Source: Neptunicella marina
Lineage (GTDB): Bacteria > Pseudomonadota > Gammaproteobacteria > Enterobacterales > Alteromonadaceae
DNA: 64,000 nt
Assembly: GCF_014270035.1 (NCBI RefSeq)
Contig: NZ_JACNEP010000001.1
Span: forward strand, 310,001-374,000
Direction: 5' to 3'
Below are positions 49,733 through 57,799 of the stretch, piece by piece (positions within the stretch are counted from its first letter, which is position 1; each line of letters opens with the position of its first letter). The position numbers and the translations under genes were made by a program. The notes beneath the pieces were generated by a model, which saw nothing but the letters and a program-made list of their open reading frames with translations, had not been told where the DNA came from and made no database searches.

Positions 49733-50300
49733 TCTGTTCAGGCGTCGCACTGCGGCGCCTGCCTGTTCTGGCAATATCCCGTCAACCTTAGCTAAATCCA
49801 CTACCGCCAGCTATCCCGCTAAAACAACACTGGAACAGCAAATCGTTGATCAGGTTGAACACTGTTATCAGCAGGCCGAACGACACTTAAACAAACCTTT
49901 TCCTCGTCCTGTGGTTGGTTTTAATCAACGCGGTAAAATAGCCGGCAGCGCGCGTTTGCAACTTAACGAATTACGTTTTAACAGAACCTTGTTAAAAGAC
50001 AATCCCGAGCATTTTTTAACCGATGTGGTGCCGCATGAAGTCTCGCATTTACTGGTCCATCAGTTATATGGGCGGGTAAAACCCCATGGTTATGAATGGC
50101 AGCAAATGATGCGACAGGTGTATGGGTTACACCCGCAAACCCGTCATCAAATGGATGTTAGCAAGGTACAAGGCAAAACCTTTAACTATCGCTGCCATTG
50201 CCAGCAGCATAAGCTGACTATTCGTCGGCATAATAAAGCCCTAAAGGGCATGACATATATGTGTCGGTCTTGTGGTTCTGCGTTGGTTGCTGATAGCTGA
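49695..50300 (+). CDS. SprT-like zinc metalloprotein
   Basis: A 201-residue protein of the SprT family. The metal site is [11 protein letters not shown] (HExxH) followed by [11 protein letters not shown], where the second His and downstream residues complete zinc binding. A C-terminal zinc ribbon has CHC and CRSC. Relation to the SPRTN protease domain suggests, but does not prove, proteolytic activity on DNA-bound proteins. The ATG lies inside lipA (38-bp overlap); a GTG at 49716 is the only later conventional start before the conserved region, so the N-terminus is uncertain. Confidence 0.82.
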   Translation: MQINRLQVKKLNNLFRRRTAAPACSGNIPSTLAKSTTASYPAKTTLEQQIVDQVEHCYQQAERHLNKPFPRPVVGFNQRGKIAGSARLQLNELRFNRTLLKDNPEHFLTDVVPHEVSHLLVHQLYGRVKPHGYEWQQMMRQVYGLHPQTRHQMDVSKVQGKTFNYRCHCQQHKLTIRRHNKALKGMTYMCRSCGSALVADS

Positions 50301-50404
50301 GTATTGGCGTATTTGCTTCGCACTAACCTTTTGTCATAAACGTTAGGTTTGGGCGTCGCGTTGGCGACAGCAATACTTTTGGCGATTTCATCACCACGAA
50401 CATC

Positions 50405-50996
50405 TTTTATTTCACGTCCCTTCGGGGACGCGAGCCTATTTGGATGGAGCCAAATAGGCGAAAGCTCCTTTGCTCCCTTACTTTCTTAACGCCAAAACCA
50501 AACTGTCTTTAATTCGAAGCGGCCAAAGGCAGCTATCCATGCAAAACGTTGGCCTTGGCCGAACGTCCTGTTCGGCCATTCGAAAGCCAGCTCGGTTTTG
50601 TCTAAAAGTCAGAGTCGCTCTAAGTCAGCCGTTGGCTGACTAGGTAAAACCAAACCTTCAGACTTATCAGCGACAGCGGCCAAACGCAGTTTGGCTAATC
50701 GCGACTCCAACTTGCCTTGTGTAGGTGAAACTTGTTCGAACGGGAAAACAGGACGTTTTCCCGAGGTGCGTGCTTTGCACGGATAGCTGCCTCGCACCGG
50801 TTCAAATAAACAAGTTTTACCGGAACAAGATTAGCAAGTTGGTGGAGTTCAGCACTTTTACTACGGACTTCCTGTCCTCCGCCCTTAGGGCCGCACTAAC
50901 GTGCGTTCAAATTTATTCCGAATAAATTTGTCCCCTGTTTTGGTGCCTCAAAACAGGGTCGCGCCTCCGGGAAGGGCGTGAAAACATCAGGGACGA
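50405..50996. repeat. Dispersed palindrome-rich modular repeat, copy B
   Basis: This gene-free stretch after the SprT-like gene is the partner of 27820-28500, in the same orientation. It opens with TTTTATTTCAC and CGTCCC/GGGACG closing a TTCG loop. It then carries GCCTATTTGG/CCAAATAGGC (50434-50459), GCCAAAACCAAACT, an extra hairpin segment absent from copy A (around 50533-50590, GGCCGAAC/GTTCGGCC), a nested core (50704-50848), CTTCCTGTCC, CAAATTTATT/AATAAATTTG, CCCTGTTTTG/CAAAACAGGG (50933-50958) and GGGAAGGGCGTGAAAACATC. Small ORFs here follow the palindromes and are not supported as genes. Bases 50301-50404 hold a small GTCGC/GCGAC hairpin and nothing else recognised. Confidence 0.88.
50704..50848. 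ncRNA. Structured core of repeat copy B (nested multi-branch fold)
   Basis: Nearly identical to 28061-28206: outer arms CCAACTTGC/GCAAGTTGG, second arms AAACTTGTT/AACAAGTTT, then the hairpins GGGAAAAC/GTTTTCCC and CGAGG/CCTCG. Sequence changes from copy A are few. RNA or DNA function is undetermined. Confidence 0.4.
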
Positions 50997-51145
50997 TTTA
51001 GAAAGTTTATTGAAGATACTCAAATACAGCTACTCACTAACCCTTTAATTGGTAAAGCTTTTATTAATCTGATACTAATAAGTCAAAGGACAAAAACGAG
51101 ACAGGTTGCGACAGAAAAACGACCCAATCGCTCACTATTAAATTG

Positions 51146-53273
51146 TTAGGCATATTTGAGGAAACTGAGAATTCATGAGCAATCTCAATATAAAAAGAGC
51201 CGTAGACAATATTCGCTCTGGAACAAGCGTTTACACACCAATCACAGAAGTTGTTGTGAATGCAATTCAAGCCATTGAAGAAACGGAAAACTCCGATGGA
51301 CTTGTTGAAATTAGAGCGGATCGAGTGAGGCAAGCTAATCTTGATGATTCAGCACCCGAGATCAATGGGTTCACGGTTATTGATAACGGAGTCGGTTTTA
51401 CAGATGAACATCGGGAGTCTTTCGACACTTTATACACCGCACATAAAATCCAAGAAGGCGGCAAGGGATTCGGTCGTTTTACTTGTCTAAAGTACTACGA
51501 AGATGTGAATTACATTAGTACTTATCACAAGGATGGAAGCTTTTATAACCGCTCATTTTCCATGGGCAAAGAGAAGGAAATTATTGTCGATGAAGGCGTG
51601 ACCCCATCTCACGAGAACTCAACAGGTACAACAGTAAAACTGAGCAATCCTATAAAAAACTTTCCTGAGAAGAGCCTCCCCCAAATAGCGCGGCGTTTGG
51701 TTGAAAAGCTATTGCCATATTTTATAAGTGATAAAGGCTGCCCAAAAGTGGTATTGGCGGAGCAAGATGGTTCTGATGCCATAGTTCTCAATGAATACCT
51801 TGGAAGTGGCATTGATGCACTGATTGTTGAAGTCAAAAAAGCTAATGGAGAATTTCTAGTTGAATCCAACTCTCTAGAACCCGGAAACGAATTCTTCGTT
51901 CAAACGTTTAAGATTTATTCGCCAGCCACTTCAAGAAGTAGAATAAGTCTTGTTGCTCATCGCAGAGAAGTGACTGCAACATCATTGCACCAATACATTC
52001 CTGAATTTTCGGAAGAATTTTTTGACAACGCCGCAAGCGGAGAGCGGGACAAAGATAGAAATTTCATAGTTGTTTCATACGTCACCGGGAGCTACCTAGA
52101 CAAAAATGTTTCTCTGGAGCGAGGTGGTTTCGATTTTCCAAAAGAAAAACCGGATATGGTTCACTATATCGCACAGAGGCAAATTGAAGAAAAAGCAGCC
52201 ATATATTCACAAAAAGCAGTCGACTCCGATGTGGAAGATCGAAAATCTAGGAAAATTAGTCGTATAGAAGATTATGTCCGAGACAATGCTCCATGGCACC
52301 GTCAAGCTCTTACGAAACTTGATTATTCATCTATTCCGCATAACCCCTCCCCATCACAAATAGACTCAGTTCTTCATCAGCAAGAATATAGAGAAGAAGC
52401 AAGGGTTAAAGGTGAAGTGCGAAAGTTGCTGGCTGACGATAATGTAGAATCACTAAAGGAGAAAGCAGGCGAAATCGCACGGCAAGTCTCCGATAGAAGT
52501 AAGAACGAGCTGGCTCACTACATTTCTCTGCGCAAGAGTGTCTTGGATATTTTCGAAAAAAGTTTAGAGCGTGGGCCTGATGGTAAATACTCAGCAGAAG
52601 ACGTTGTTCATGACATCATTTTCCCTGTTAAAAAAGATTCAGATCAAACTCCATTTAGGGATCACAATCTTTGGATTATTGATGAACGGCTCAATTTCAC
52701 TGAATACCTATCATCAGATAAAGAATTGAATGGGCCAAATTCTGATCGCCCTGACATACTGGCCTATGACAAGCGTATTGGTTTCCGAGGCGGAAACGAG
52801 GCTAGTAATCCAGTTACGATTTTTGAATTCAAGAAACCTCAGCGAGATGACTTCGTAAACCCTTCTTCAAAAGAAGACCCCGTAGAGCAAATTATCCGAT
52901 ACGTAAATCAAATCCGGAAAGGAAAGTACAAAACTCCCAAAGGGAGAAAAATGCAAATCGAGCAAAACACCCCTTTCTATGGATATGTCATCTGCGAACT
53001 AAATCAGAAAGTTGAAGACTGGTTAGAGGAAATTAAAGATTTCAAACCACTACCAGACAGATTGGGGTACTTCAAGCATCACGGTAGTGCAAACCTCTAT
53101 ATTGAAGTTTGGAGTTGGGATAAAGCACTAAATGATGCCCGTATGCGAAATAGAGTATTTTTCGAAAAGCTTGGTATCAGCTAAGAATATGCCTAACAAG
53201 CCACTTAAATCCGTTCCGGCCACAGATGTTTGGCCTCCACCGAACTCGCTATCGCTCACCGTTTAGGCAAGCG
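51146..53273 (+). mobile_element. Single integron-type gene cassette
   Basis: The left edge is G|TTAGGC (51145-51151) and the right edge is the 89-bp attC-like site ending G|TTAGAA (53273-53279), enclosing 2,128 bp with one gene and a 24-nt leader, the standard cassette plan. Joining the ends as in an excised circle yields an attC with GCCTAAC at one end and GTTAGGC at the other, a perfect complement. The right-hand TTAGAA would then be target DNA, so insertion at a secondary GTT site is likely. No intI gene or second attC is present in the window. Confidence 0.75.
51175..53184 (+). CDS. GHKL (HSP90/MutL-like) ATPase fused to a probable PD-(D/E)XK nuclease
   Basis: A 669-residue protein. The N-terminal Bergerat-fold ATPase is complete: N box E25-VVVNAIQA with N29, VIDNGVGF (D70, G72, G74), the lid GGKGFGRF (from 95) and STGTTVKLSN. 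A helical, charged middle follows (about 340-500). The C-terminal 150 residues carry RPDILAYDK (D527) and TIFEFKKP (E551, K553), the D...ExK pattern of a PD-(D/E)XK nuclease, then EQIIRYVNQIR. ATPase plus nuclease in one mobile-cassette gene suggests a self-contained defence effector related in plan to MORC/MutL-like restriction proteins; that role is inference. Codon use looks more AT-rich than in neighbouring genes. Confidence 0.8.
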   Translation: MSNLNIKRAVDNIRSGTSVYTPITEVVVNAIQAIEETENSDGLVEIRADRVRQANLDDSAPEINGFTVIDNGVGFTDEHRESFDTLYTAHKIQEGGKGFGRFTCLKYYEDVNYISTYHKDGSFYNRSFSMGKEKEIIVDEGVTPSHENSTGTTVKLSNPIKNFPEKSLPQIARRLVEKLLPYFISDKGCPKVVLAEQDGSDAIVLNEYLGSGIDALIVEVKKANGEFLVESNSLEPGNEFFVQTFKIYSPATSRSRISLVAHRREVTATSLHQYIPEFSEEFFDNAASGERDKDRNFIVVSYVTGSYLDKNVSLERGGFDFPKEKPDMVHYIAQRQIEEKAAIYSQKAVDSDVEDRKSRKISRIEDYVRDNAPWHRQALTKLDYSSIPHNPSPSQIDSVLHQQEYREEARVKGEVRKLLADDNVESLKEKAGEIARQVSDRSKNELAHYISLRKSVLDIFEKSLERGPDGKYSAEDVVHDIIFPVKKDSDQTPFRDHNLWIIDERLNFTEYLSSDKELNGPNSDRPDILAYDKRIGFRGGNEASNPVTIFEFKKPQRDDFVNPSSKEDPVEQIIRYVNQIRKGKYKTPKGRKMQIEQNTPFYGYVICELNQKVEDWLEEIKDFKPLPDRLGYFKHHGSANLYIEVWSWDKALNDARMRNRVFFEKLGIS

Positions 53274-53279
53274 TTAGAA
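53191..53279 (+). other. attC-like recombination site of the cassette
   Basis: It begins GCCTAACAAG 6 bp after the nuclease stop and ends GGCAAGCGTTAGAA. The inner arms are GTTC...GAAC and GGCCA...TGGCC, giving an imperfect palindrome with the unpaired bases expected of a folded attC strand. The predicted exchange point is between G53273 and T53274. Confidence 0.75.
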
Positions 53280-53309
53280 CCCTTTGCCACAATTAGGTAA
53301 TTATCATCA

Positions 53310-53633
53310 ATGAACATCACAGCCCTGGTCATTGGCTTTCTTACTACTTGCCTTATCGTTTACAAGTTTAATCATTACGCTTCCTACAAACGCCACAAAG
53401 CCTATGTTGTGCTGTTGGCGACCTTCCCTGTTTATTATTGGATTTTTGCGCTTTATGCACTCGATTTTGGCGCGCTGATAAATGGAGGCATTGTAGGTAT
53501 CGCATTTTTTGCCATTGGTTTTATGGCTCATGGTATTTATGATGTTGTGCACCTGAGTTTGTACCCTCACTCAGTTGCGCCAAATTGGTTGCCGGAGTTT
53601 TGTCGCAGCGTCGATATTTTACTGGGCATTTAA
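53310..53633 (+). CDS. Small membrane protein of unknown function
   Basis: A 107-residue hydrophobic protein with about three to four predicted transmembrane segments (around 4-20, 30-50, 55-80) and a short His-rich stretch HGIYDVVHLSLYPHS. I do not recognise the family. It starts 30 bp after the cassette's right edge, so its upstream region was probably altered by the insertion. It has no attC of its own and is therefore not an obvious second cassette. A weak terminator overlaps its stop codon. Confidence 0.6.
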   Translation: MNITALVIGFLTTCLIVYKFNHYASYKRHKAYVVLLATFPVYYWIFALYALDFGALINGGIVGIAFFAIGFMAHGIYDVVHLSLYPHSVAPNWLPEFCRSVDILLGI

Positions 53634-53658
53634 ATGTTATATCTGCTAAACATTTTTT
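53632..53658 (+). terminator. Probable terminator of the small membrane-protein gene
   Basis: AAATGTT and AACATTT pair around a 10-nt loop and run into T residues; the left arm overlaps the stop codon. Confidence 0.4.
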
Positions 53659-53766
53659 ATAAATCAAAAGCAAGTAAACAAACCAACAACCATTTAAGCT
53701 ATACAGTAAAAATTAACTTCTGAATTATTTTCGTTAGTAACACCCAAAACATAAGGAAGACACCAA

Positions 53767-54162
53767 ATGAAAAAATGGATTTTACTGCTATTAATTTGTT
53801 CGGCGAATACATGTGTAGCAAGCGAGTTACAAGGCGCCTGGAAACTGGTTTCCGGTGAATATATTGATCAAAATGGCAAGCTGACCAGTTACCAGTCAAT
53901 TAACCTTCAATCCCTTAAAGTTCTCTCAGAATCTCATTTTAGTTTTACCTCAGTCAAAGGTGATAGTTTCTGGGCGGCAGGCTCTGGTACGTATAAATTT
54001 GCCGATGGCAAATACCAGGAAACCCTTAATTTTAATTCCTTTGGGCAAAGCAAAGGCAGTCAGTTTACATTCGATAGCAAATTGGTTGGTAACATCTGGT
54101 ACAACTCTCGCTGGGAGGGAGAAACACGCGTCGAATATGAGGTCTGGCAACGCGTGGAGTAA
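53767..54162 (+). CDS. Exported lipocalin-like protein (DUF4488-like)
   Basis: A 131-residue protein with a signal peptide (MKKWILLLLICSANTCVAS). The mature part starts ELQGAWKLVSGEYIDQNGK and contains GSGTYKFADGKYQETLNF, resembling the small beta-barrel lipocalin-like/DUF4488 proteins. A ligand-binding periplasmic role is possible but not shown. AAGGAAG lies just before the ATG as ribosome-binding site. It is convergent with the Sel1/HExxH gene, separated by 3 bp. Confidence 0.65.
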   Translation: MKKWILLLLICSANTCVASELQGAWKLVSGEYIDQNGKLTSYQSINLQSLKVLSESHFSFTSVKGDSFWAAGSGTYKFADGKYQETLNFNSFGQSKGSQFTFDSKLVGNIWYNSRWEGETRVEYEVWQRVE

Positions 54163-54165
54163 TGT

Positions 54166-55545
54166 TTATTCGTTAATATAATCCTGATAACGTTGCCACC
54201 ATAAGTCCGCACTTGTTTTATCTCCTTGTTCTGAGGCAGATTGTGCAAAATTAACGAAGGCCGGAATTAGATTTTTACGATGATTTATTTGCTGAGCCCA
54301 CGCCGCCATATACCAGTGTGGTTTTGTACCTGCATCATAAAACTCCATAAAACTTAACCCTGCAAACGGTTTGTAAGCCTGATAAGGCGTATTGTCACAG
54401 GTACGGGCTTTATACAGTTTTTCATCTGCGCTGGCGCTCCACTGCTGAGGCCACTTAGGTATTTTTTGCTCAGTTGAGGATGATTTTTTAACAATCAGTA
54501 AGTTAGGTAATACCTGCTCCTTATTGCAAAACTGCGCAGCTAACCCCTGGGATAACGGATACTCATCAATTAAGCCGGCAAAATGCGCTAATTCGTGCAA
54601 CATCACCTTGTAACTATCCTGCTCATCCAAATACAAAATACCGTTGTGCACATTCGCCTTGCCTTGCTGACTCATTATCAGGATATGACTAAACGGGACA
54701 GGCGATAACATGGTTGCCAGTTGATATTCATCACACAAGATACGCTGTTGATTTTGGCTAAATTTGTCACATTGCAGTTGCTGCTCGCTGATAACCACGG
54801 GCGCATTAAAACACACAGGCAAGTTTTGAAGCGATTCGTCAGTTTTAAATTGTTGAATATAGGCCGATACCCTGCTCCACTGCGCAAGAGAGCTCACTAC
54901 AGGTTGAATCTGCATGGCACAGTTTAACGGGTGATATGCATTCGATACTGATTGCTGATACCTTGAATAAGGTAAAAAATATGGTGTGCTTTGTTCAATC
55001 TGCGCTAAATACCGGGAGGCTTTTGCGGAGCCAGATTGCTTTGCAACTTCCAGCCAGTGCGTGACTTGCGCTAAGCCTGCACTATGCTCCGGCGTATTAT
55101 TTATATTCATCCAGTTTAATTGGGCCAGTTGCATCGCAGCACTGGCATCTTGCAGTGCCGCCTGTGCTAACCAGTAATGAGCCAGTTGTGGATGTTTCTT
55201 TTTCCAGCGCTTAGCCAACAAAAGCTGAGCCTGCAACAGGCCATTTTGCGCAGCCTGCTGTAACCAGAAGTCCTGTTGTTTTTGTCCCACCAATTTATTG
55301 GCTAAGCGCCATTGTGCGTCAGCATTTTGATGTTGTGCGGCCAGGGTTAGCCAGTATATTTCATCTGACTGACTTAAGTGCGTATAAGCGAGGTCAGGGG
55401 CATCAGCAATAGCTTGTGCCCACAGATAATTAAAGCTGCTTTGAAATTGTTTACTGTAAAAAGAGATAGAAGCGATATTGGCATTGCCATCACTGCGTAA
55501 AAACAGACACAGCAGCACAATGCCAATAAAAGGTTTCATCGGCAC
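54166..55545 (-). CDS. Sel1-like repeat protein with HExxH metallopeptidase-like motif
   Basis: A 459-residue exported protein (signal peptide within the first 22 residues). Residues about 60-190 form Sel1-like helical repeats (AAQHQNADAQWRLANK; AAQNGLLQAQLLLAKRW; LAQAALQDASAAMQLAQL). The C-terminal half has VMLHELAHFAGLIDEYPL, an HExxH zinc motif with a Glu seven residues beyond the second His, so a metallopeptidase is plausible. I do not know a named family with this pairing. It begins directly at the nlpI stop, so it is co-transcribed with nlpI, an adaptor for envelope proteases, which makes a periplasmic proteolysis role attractive but unproven. Confidence 0.72.
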   Translation of the reverse strand: MPMKPFIGIVLLCLFLRSDGNANIASISFYSKQFQSSFNYLWAQAIADAPDLAYTHLSQSDEIYWLTLAAQHQNADAQWRLANKLVGQKQQDFWLQQAAQNGLLQAQLLLAKRWKKKHPQLAHYWLAQAALQDASAAMQLAQLNWMNINNTPEHSAGLAQVTHWLEVAKQSGSAKASRYLAQIEQSTPYFLPYSRYQQSVSNAYHPLNCAMQIQPVVSSLAQWSRVSAYIQQFKTDESLQNLPVCFNAPVVISEQQLQCDKFSQNQQRILCDEYQLATMLSPVPFSHILIMSQQGKANVHNGILYLDEQDSYKVMLHELAHFAGLIDEYPLSQGLAAQFCNKEQVLPNLLIVKKSSSTEQKIPKWPQQWSASADEKLYKARTCDNTPYQAYKPFAGLSFMEFYDAGTKPHWYMAAWAQQINHRKNLIPAFVNFAQSASEQGDKTSADLWWQRYQDYINE

Positions 55546-56466
55546 TTAGTTAGCGACGATATCTTCTTCCTGATAGGTACGCTCACGCATCAGTTCCAGC
55601 TCTAAACGCGCGTATCTGTGCTCAACAAAGGAATATACATTAGTGCTTAGCGCCAGTTTAAAATAATTGGCTGCAATGCCCTTTTGATCCTTATCGGCGT
55701 GATATTTTCCTAAATAAAAATACGCTTCGCATAATTTATCGGTCAGTTGTTTTTGGTTGGTGACACCGCTCATTAAATCCGACAAGACCTGCGATTCACT
55801 GACTTCGCCCAGATAAAAGTCCACCAGTGTGGTGGCCCAATTCTGGTCACTTAAATAACCACGCACTTCACGTAATTTTTCTAATGCGGCTTTTTCATTA
55901 ATGGCTTTTTCTGCAATAAAGGCCCACAACGCACGATAAGGATCGCTTTTGTCTTTTTGGTAAAAGCTGGATAAATCTTTAACCGCCAATTCAGGACGAC
56001 CACCGTAATACAGCGCTATCCCACGGTTTAAAAAAGCAAAATCATGTTCAGGATCAATATCCAGCGTGGCATCAAATTCATCATAAGCCTGAATAAAGTC
56101 CATATTCTGGGTATAGTGAATACCCATAAAATTATGTGCTTCGGCCATGTTCGGATTTAAACGCAGAGCACGATTAAAATCGTATTGCGCCATCCCACTT
56201 AAGCCCACGCTGTCATACAGTACACCACGCTGATACAAAAACTCAGCCTTTTGATTATCCGGTACTTCTACACGACTTAGAATATCGGTCAGGCGCGCTA
56301 AAGCCATCTGGCTGCGAATATTCACGGGTGCAGGCTCAGCCAGAACTAAATTCCCCATTTTAGCGTTATTATGTGAAGCTGCCTGAAATTGCTGTTGAGA
56401 AGAGCTGCTGCATCCTTGAATGGAGGCCACTAACAATAACAAAGGGAAGAATATGCGCTTACTCAT
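55546..56466 (-). CDS. nlpI: Lipoprotein NlpI (TPR adaptor)
   Basis: An outer-membrane lipoprotein of TPR helices that in E. coli presents substrates such as the hydrolase MepS to the protease Prc. The 306 residues begin with a lipobox SIQGC (Cys19). The TPR region has EFLYQRGVLYDSVGLSGMAQYDFNRAL, HNFMGIHYTQ and DFAFLNRGIALYYGGRPELAVKDL (quoted by key parts). It is followed with no gap by the Sel1/HExxH gene, which may act in the same process. Confidence 0.92.
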   Translation of the reverse strand: MSKRIFFPLLLLVASIQGCSSSSQQQFQAASHNNAKMGNLVLAEPAPVNIRSQMALARLTDILSRVEVPDNQKAEFLYQRGVLYDSVGLSGMAQYDFNRALRLNPNMAEAHNFMGIHYTQNMDFIQAYDEFDATLDIDPEHDFAFLNRGIALYYGGRPELAVKDLSSFYQKDKSDPYRALWAFIAEKAINEKAALEKLREVRGYLSDQNWATTLVDFYLGEVSESQVLSDLMSGVTNQKQLTDKLCEAYFYLGKYHADKDQKGIAANYFKLALSTNVYSFVEHRYARLELELMRERTYQEEDIVAN

Positions 56467-56571
56467 TAATGATTAACCCGGGATCTCTTGCAAAGTTGAT
56501 TGGCTACTATAACGGAACATGCGCCCATGATCATTAGTTGGATCAACGAAAAATGTATCATTACGTACACA

Positions 56572-57642
56572 TCAGCAAACGATACGATTACCCTGATGCT
56601 CTTTGGCCTGATACATTTTACCGTCTGACAAACTAATAAATTCATCTACGCTGGTATTTTTTGATACGTCCAGTTCGCTTATACCCATGCTTAATGAATA
56701 ATCCGGATAAGTGCTTGAAAAAGATCGAATAATTTTCTGGCAGATGATTTTTGCCTGCTTTACATGGCAGTCTGGAAAAATAATACAAAACTCATCACCG
56801 CCATAACGACAGGCCACATCGGTTTCCCGAATATGCCGCAACATATAGCTGGCCAGATTTTTAAGTACTTCATCACCAATTAAATGGCCGTATTCATCGT
56901 TGATTTCCTTAAAATCATCCACATCGATATAGACCAGCGACATTGCGACATTCCGTCGTTTCGCCAGCGCTATCTCACGCTGAATCACATCCTGCATAGC
57001 TCGAAAATTAAAAATACCGGTTAATGGATCGCGCCTGGTCTGCTCTTCAAGTTGACGAGTGCGTTCTGCAACCTTGTCTTCCAGCCCTTTGGCATAGATT
57101 TCAGTACGTCTTTTGGCGCTCTCAATCTCACTTAATAAACTGTCAATATAGGTATCAAATACCAATGTGGTATCAAAACACATTAACTTGTCGAGAATAC
57201 GTTTGATTTCTATGCATTTAGTGCTGTCGCTAATGGCGTCATTCAGCGCGTTAAACAGCGTTTCCTTTAAGGTCATTACCGCAGATAAATACAACTTGGG
57301 TTCCACCCCAATGCGTTTATGCACCATACCAATTCGCAGGCGATTATTAACATAATCGGTGCCATAGTTGCCCGCAAATAAGTCCATGACATAAAACCGT
57401 TGTGCAGAACGCAGGCGTTTAAGTGTATCGGCATCACCAATCAACAGGGAAATTTCATCAATTTCAGTTTGTTTTTGATAAAACTCATCGACGATAAAAT
57501 CGATTTTTTCTTCGATTACCGGCATATGACTGGCCAGTTGCTCAAGTGATTCAGTGGTAAGACCCAGCAACTCCTTGCGTCTGGCTATTTCCACGTCATT
57601 AATCTGCAACTGCTCCAATAAGGTTTGTTCCGTCCTTTTCAC
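56572..57642 (-). CDS. Globin-coupled diguanylate cyclase (DosC-like)
   Basis: A 356-residue cytosolic c-di-GMP synthase. The N-terminal about 165 residues are all-helical and resemble a sensor globin; RIGMVHKRIGVEPKLYL contains the likely proximal heme His. A short coiled linker (VAERTRQLEEQTRRD) leads to a GGDEF domain beginning DPLTGIFNFRAM, with an intact YGGDEF active site and RETD as inhibitory I-site five residues before it. By family analogy it senses oxygen or another gas. Gene is monocistronic between eda and nlpI. Confidence 0.88.
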   Translation of the reverse strand: MKRTEQTLLEQLQINDVEIARRKELLGLTTESLEQLASHMPVIEEKIDFIVDEFYQKQTEIDEISLLIGDADTLKRLRSAQRFYVMDLFAGNYGTDYVNNRLRIGMVHKRIGVEPKLYLSAVMTLKETLFNALNDAISDSTKCIEIKRILDKLMCFDTTLVFDTYIDSLLSEIESAKRRTEIYAKGLEDKVAERTRQLEEQTRRDPLTGIFNFRAMQDVIQREIALAKRRNVAMSLVYIDVDDFKEINDEYGHLIGDEVLKNLASYMLRHIRETDVACRYGGDEFCIIFPDCHVKQAKIICQKIIRSFSSTYPDYSLSMGISELDVSKNTSVDEFISLSDGKMYQAKEHQGNRIVC

Positions 57643-57742
57643 CCTAACCTCTTGTGATACCGCATATTTTTATAAATATGAGAATGTGCAAATTAAGATT
57701 AGGTTCAATTTATCAATAAAACAAAGATCATCACGCCCAAAT

Positions 57743-57774
57743 AAAAAAAGCCGCGTACAATTGCTTGTCGCGGC
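57743..57774 (-). terminator. Intrinsic terminator of the zwf-pgl-edd-glk-eda operon
   Basis: On the minus strand GCCGCG and CGCGGC pair around a 13-nt loop and are followed by seven U residues, 26 bp after the eda stop. Confidence 0.8.
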
Positions 57775-57799
57775 CTTTTAAACATTGCTATTCAGTAAA

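Noticed and set aside
50321-50348. CACTAAC...GTTAGGT as another attC
   Set aside because: Only 28 bp in total, far below attC length, and the arms are not complementary at the ends.
50609-50925. Two ORFs (62 and 66 codons) in repeat copy B
   Set aside because: Same repeat-derived sequence as in copy A, no ribosome-binding site, no domain.
51035-51151. An attC ending at the left GTTAGGC boundary
   Set aside because: The only candidate partner, CACTAAC at 51035, does not fit RYYYAAC or pair with GTTAGGC, and no inner arms were found. The left boundary is better explained by insertion into a plain GTT site.
53274-53700. A second integron cassette carrying the small membrane-protein gene
   Set aside because: No attC-like palindrome follows the gene, and the left core GTTAGAA does not fit GTTRRRY.
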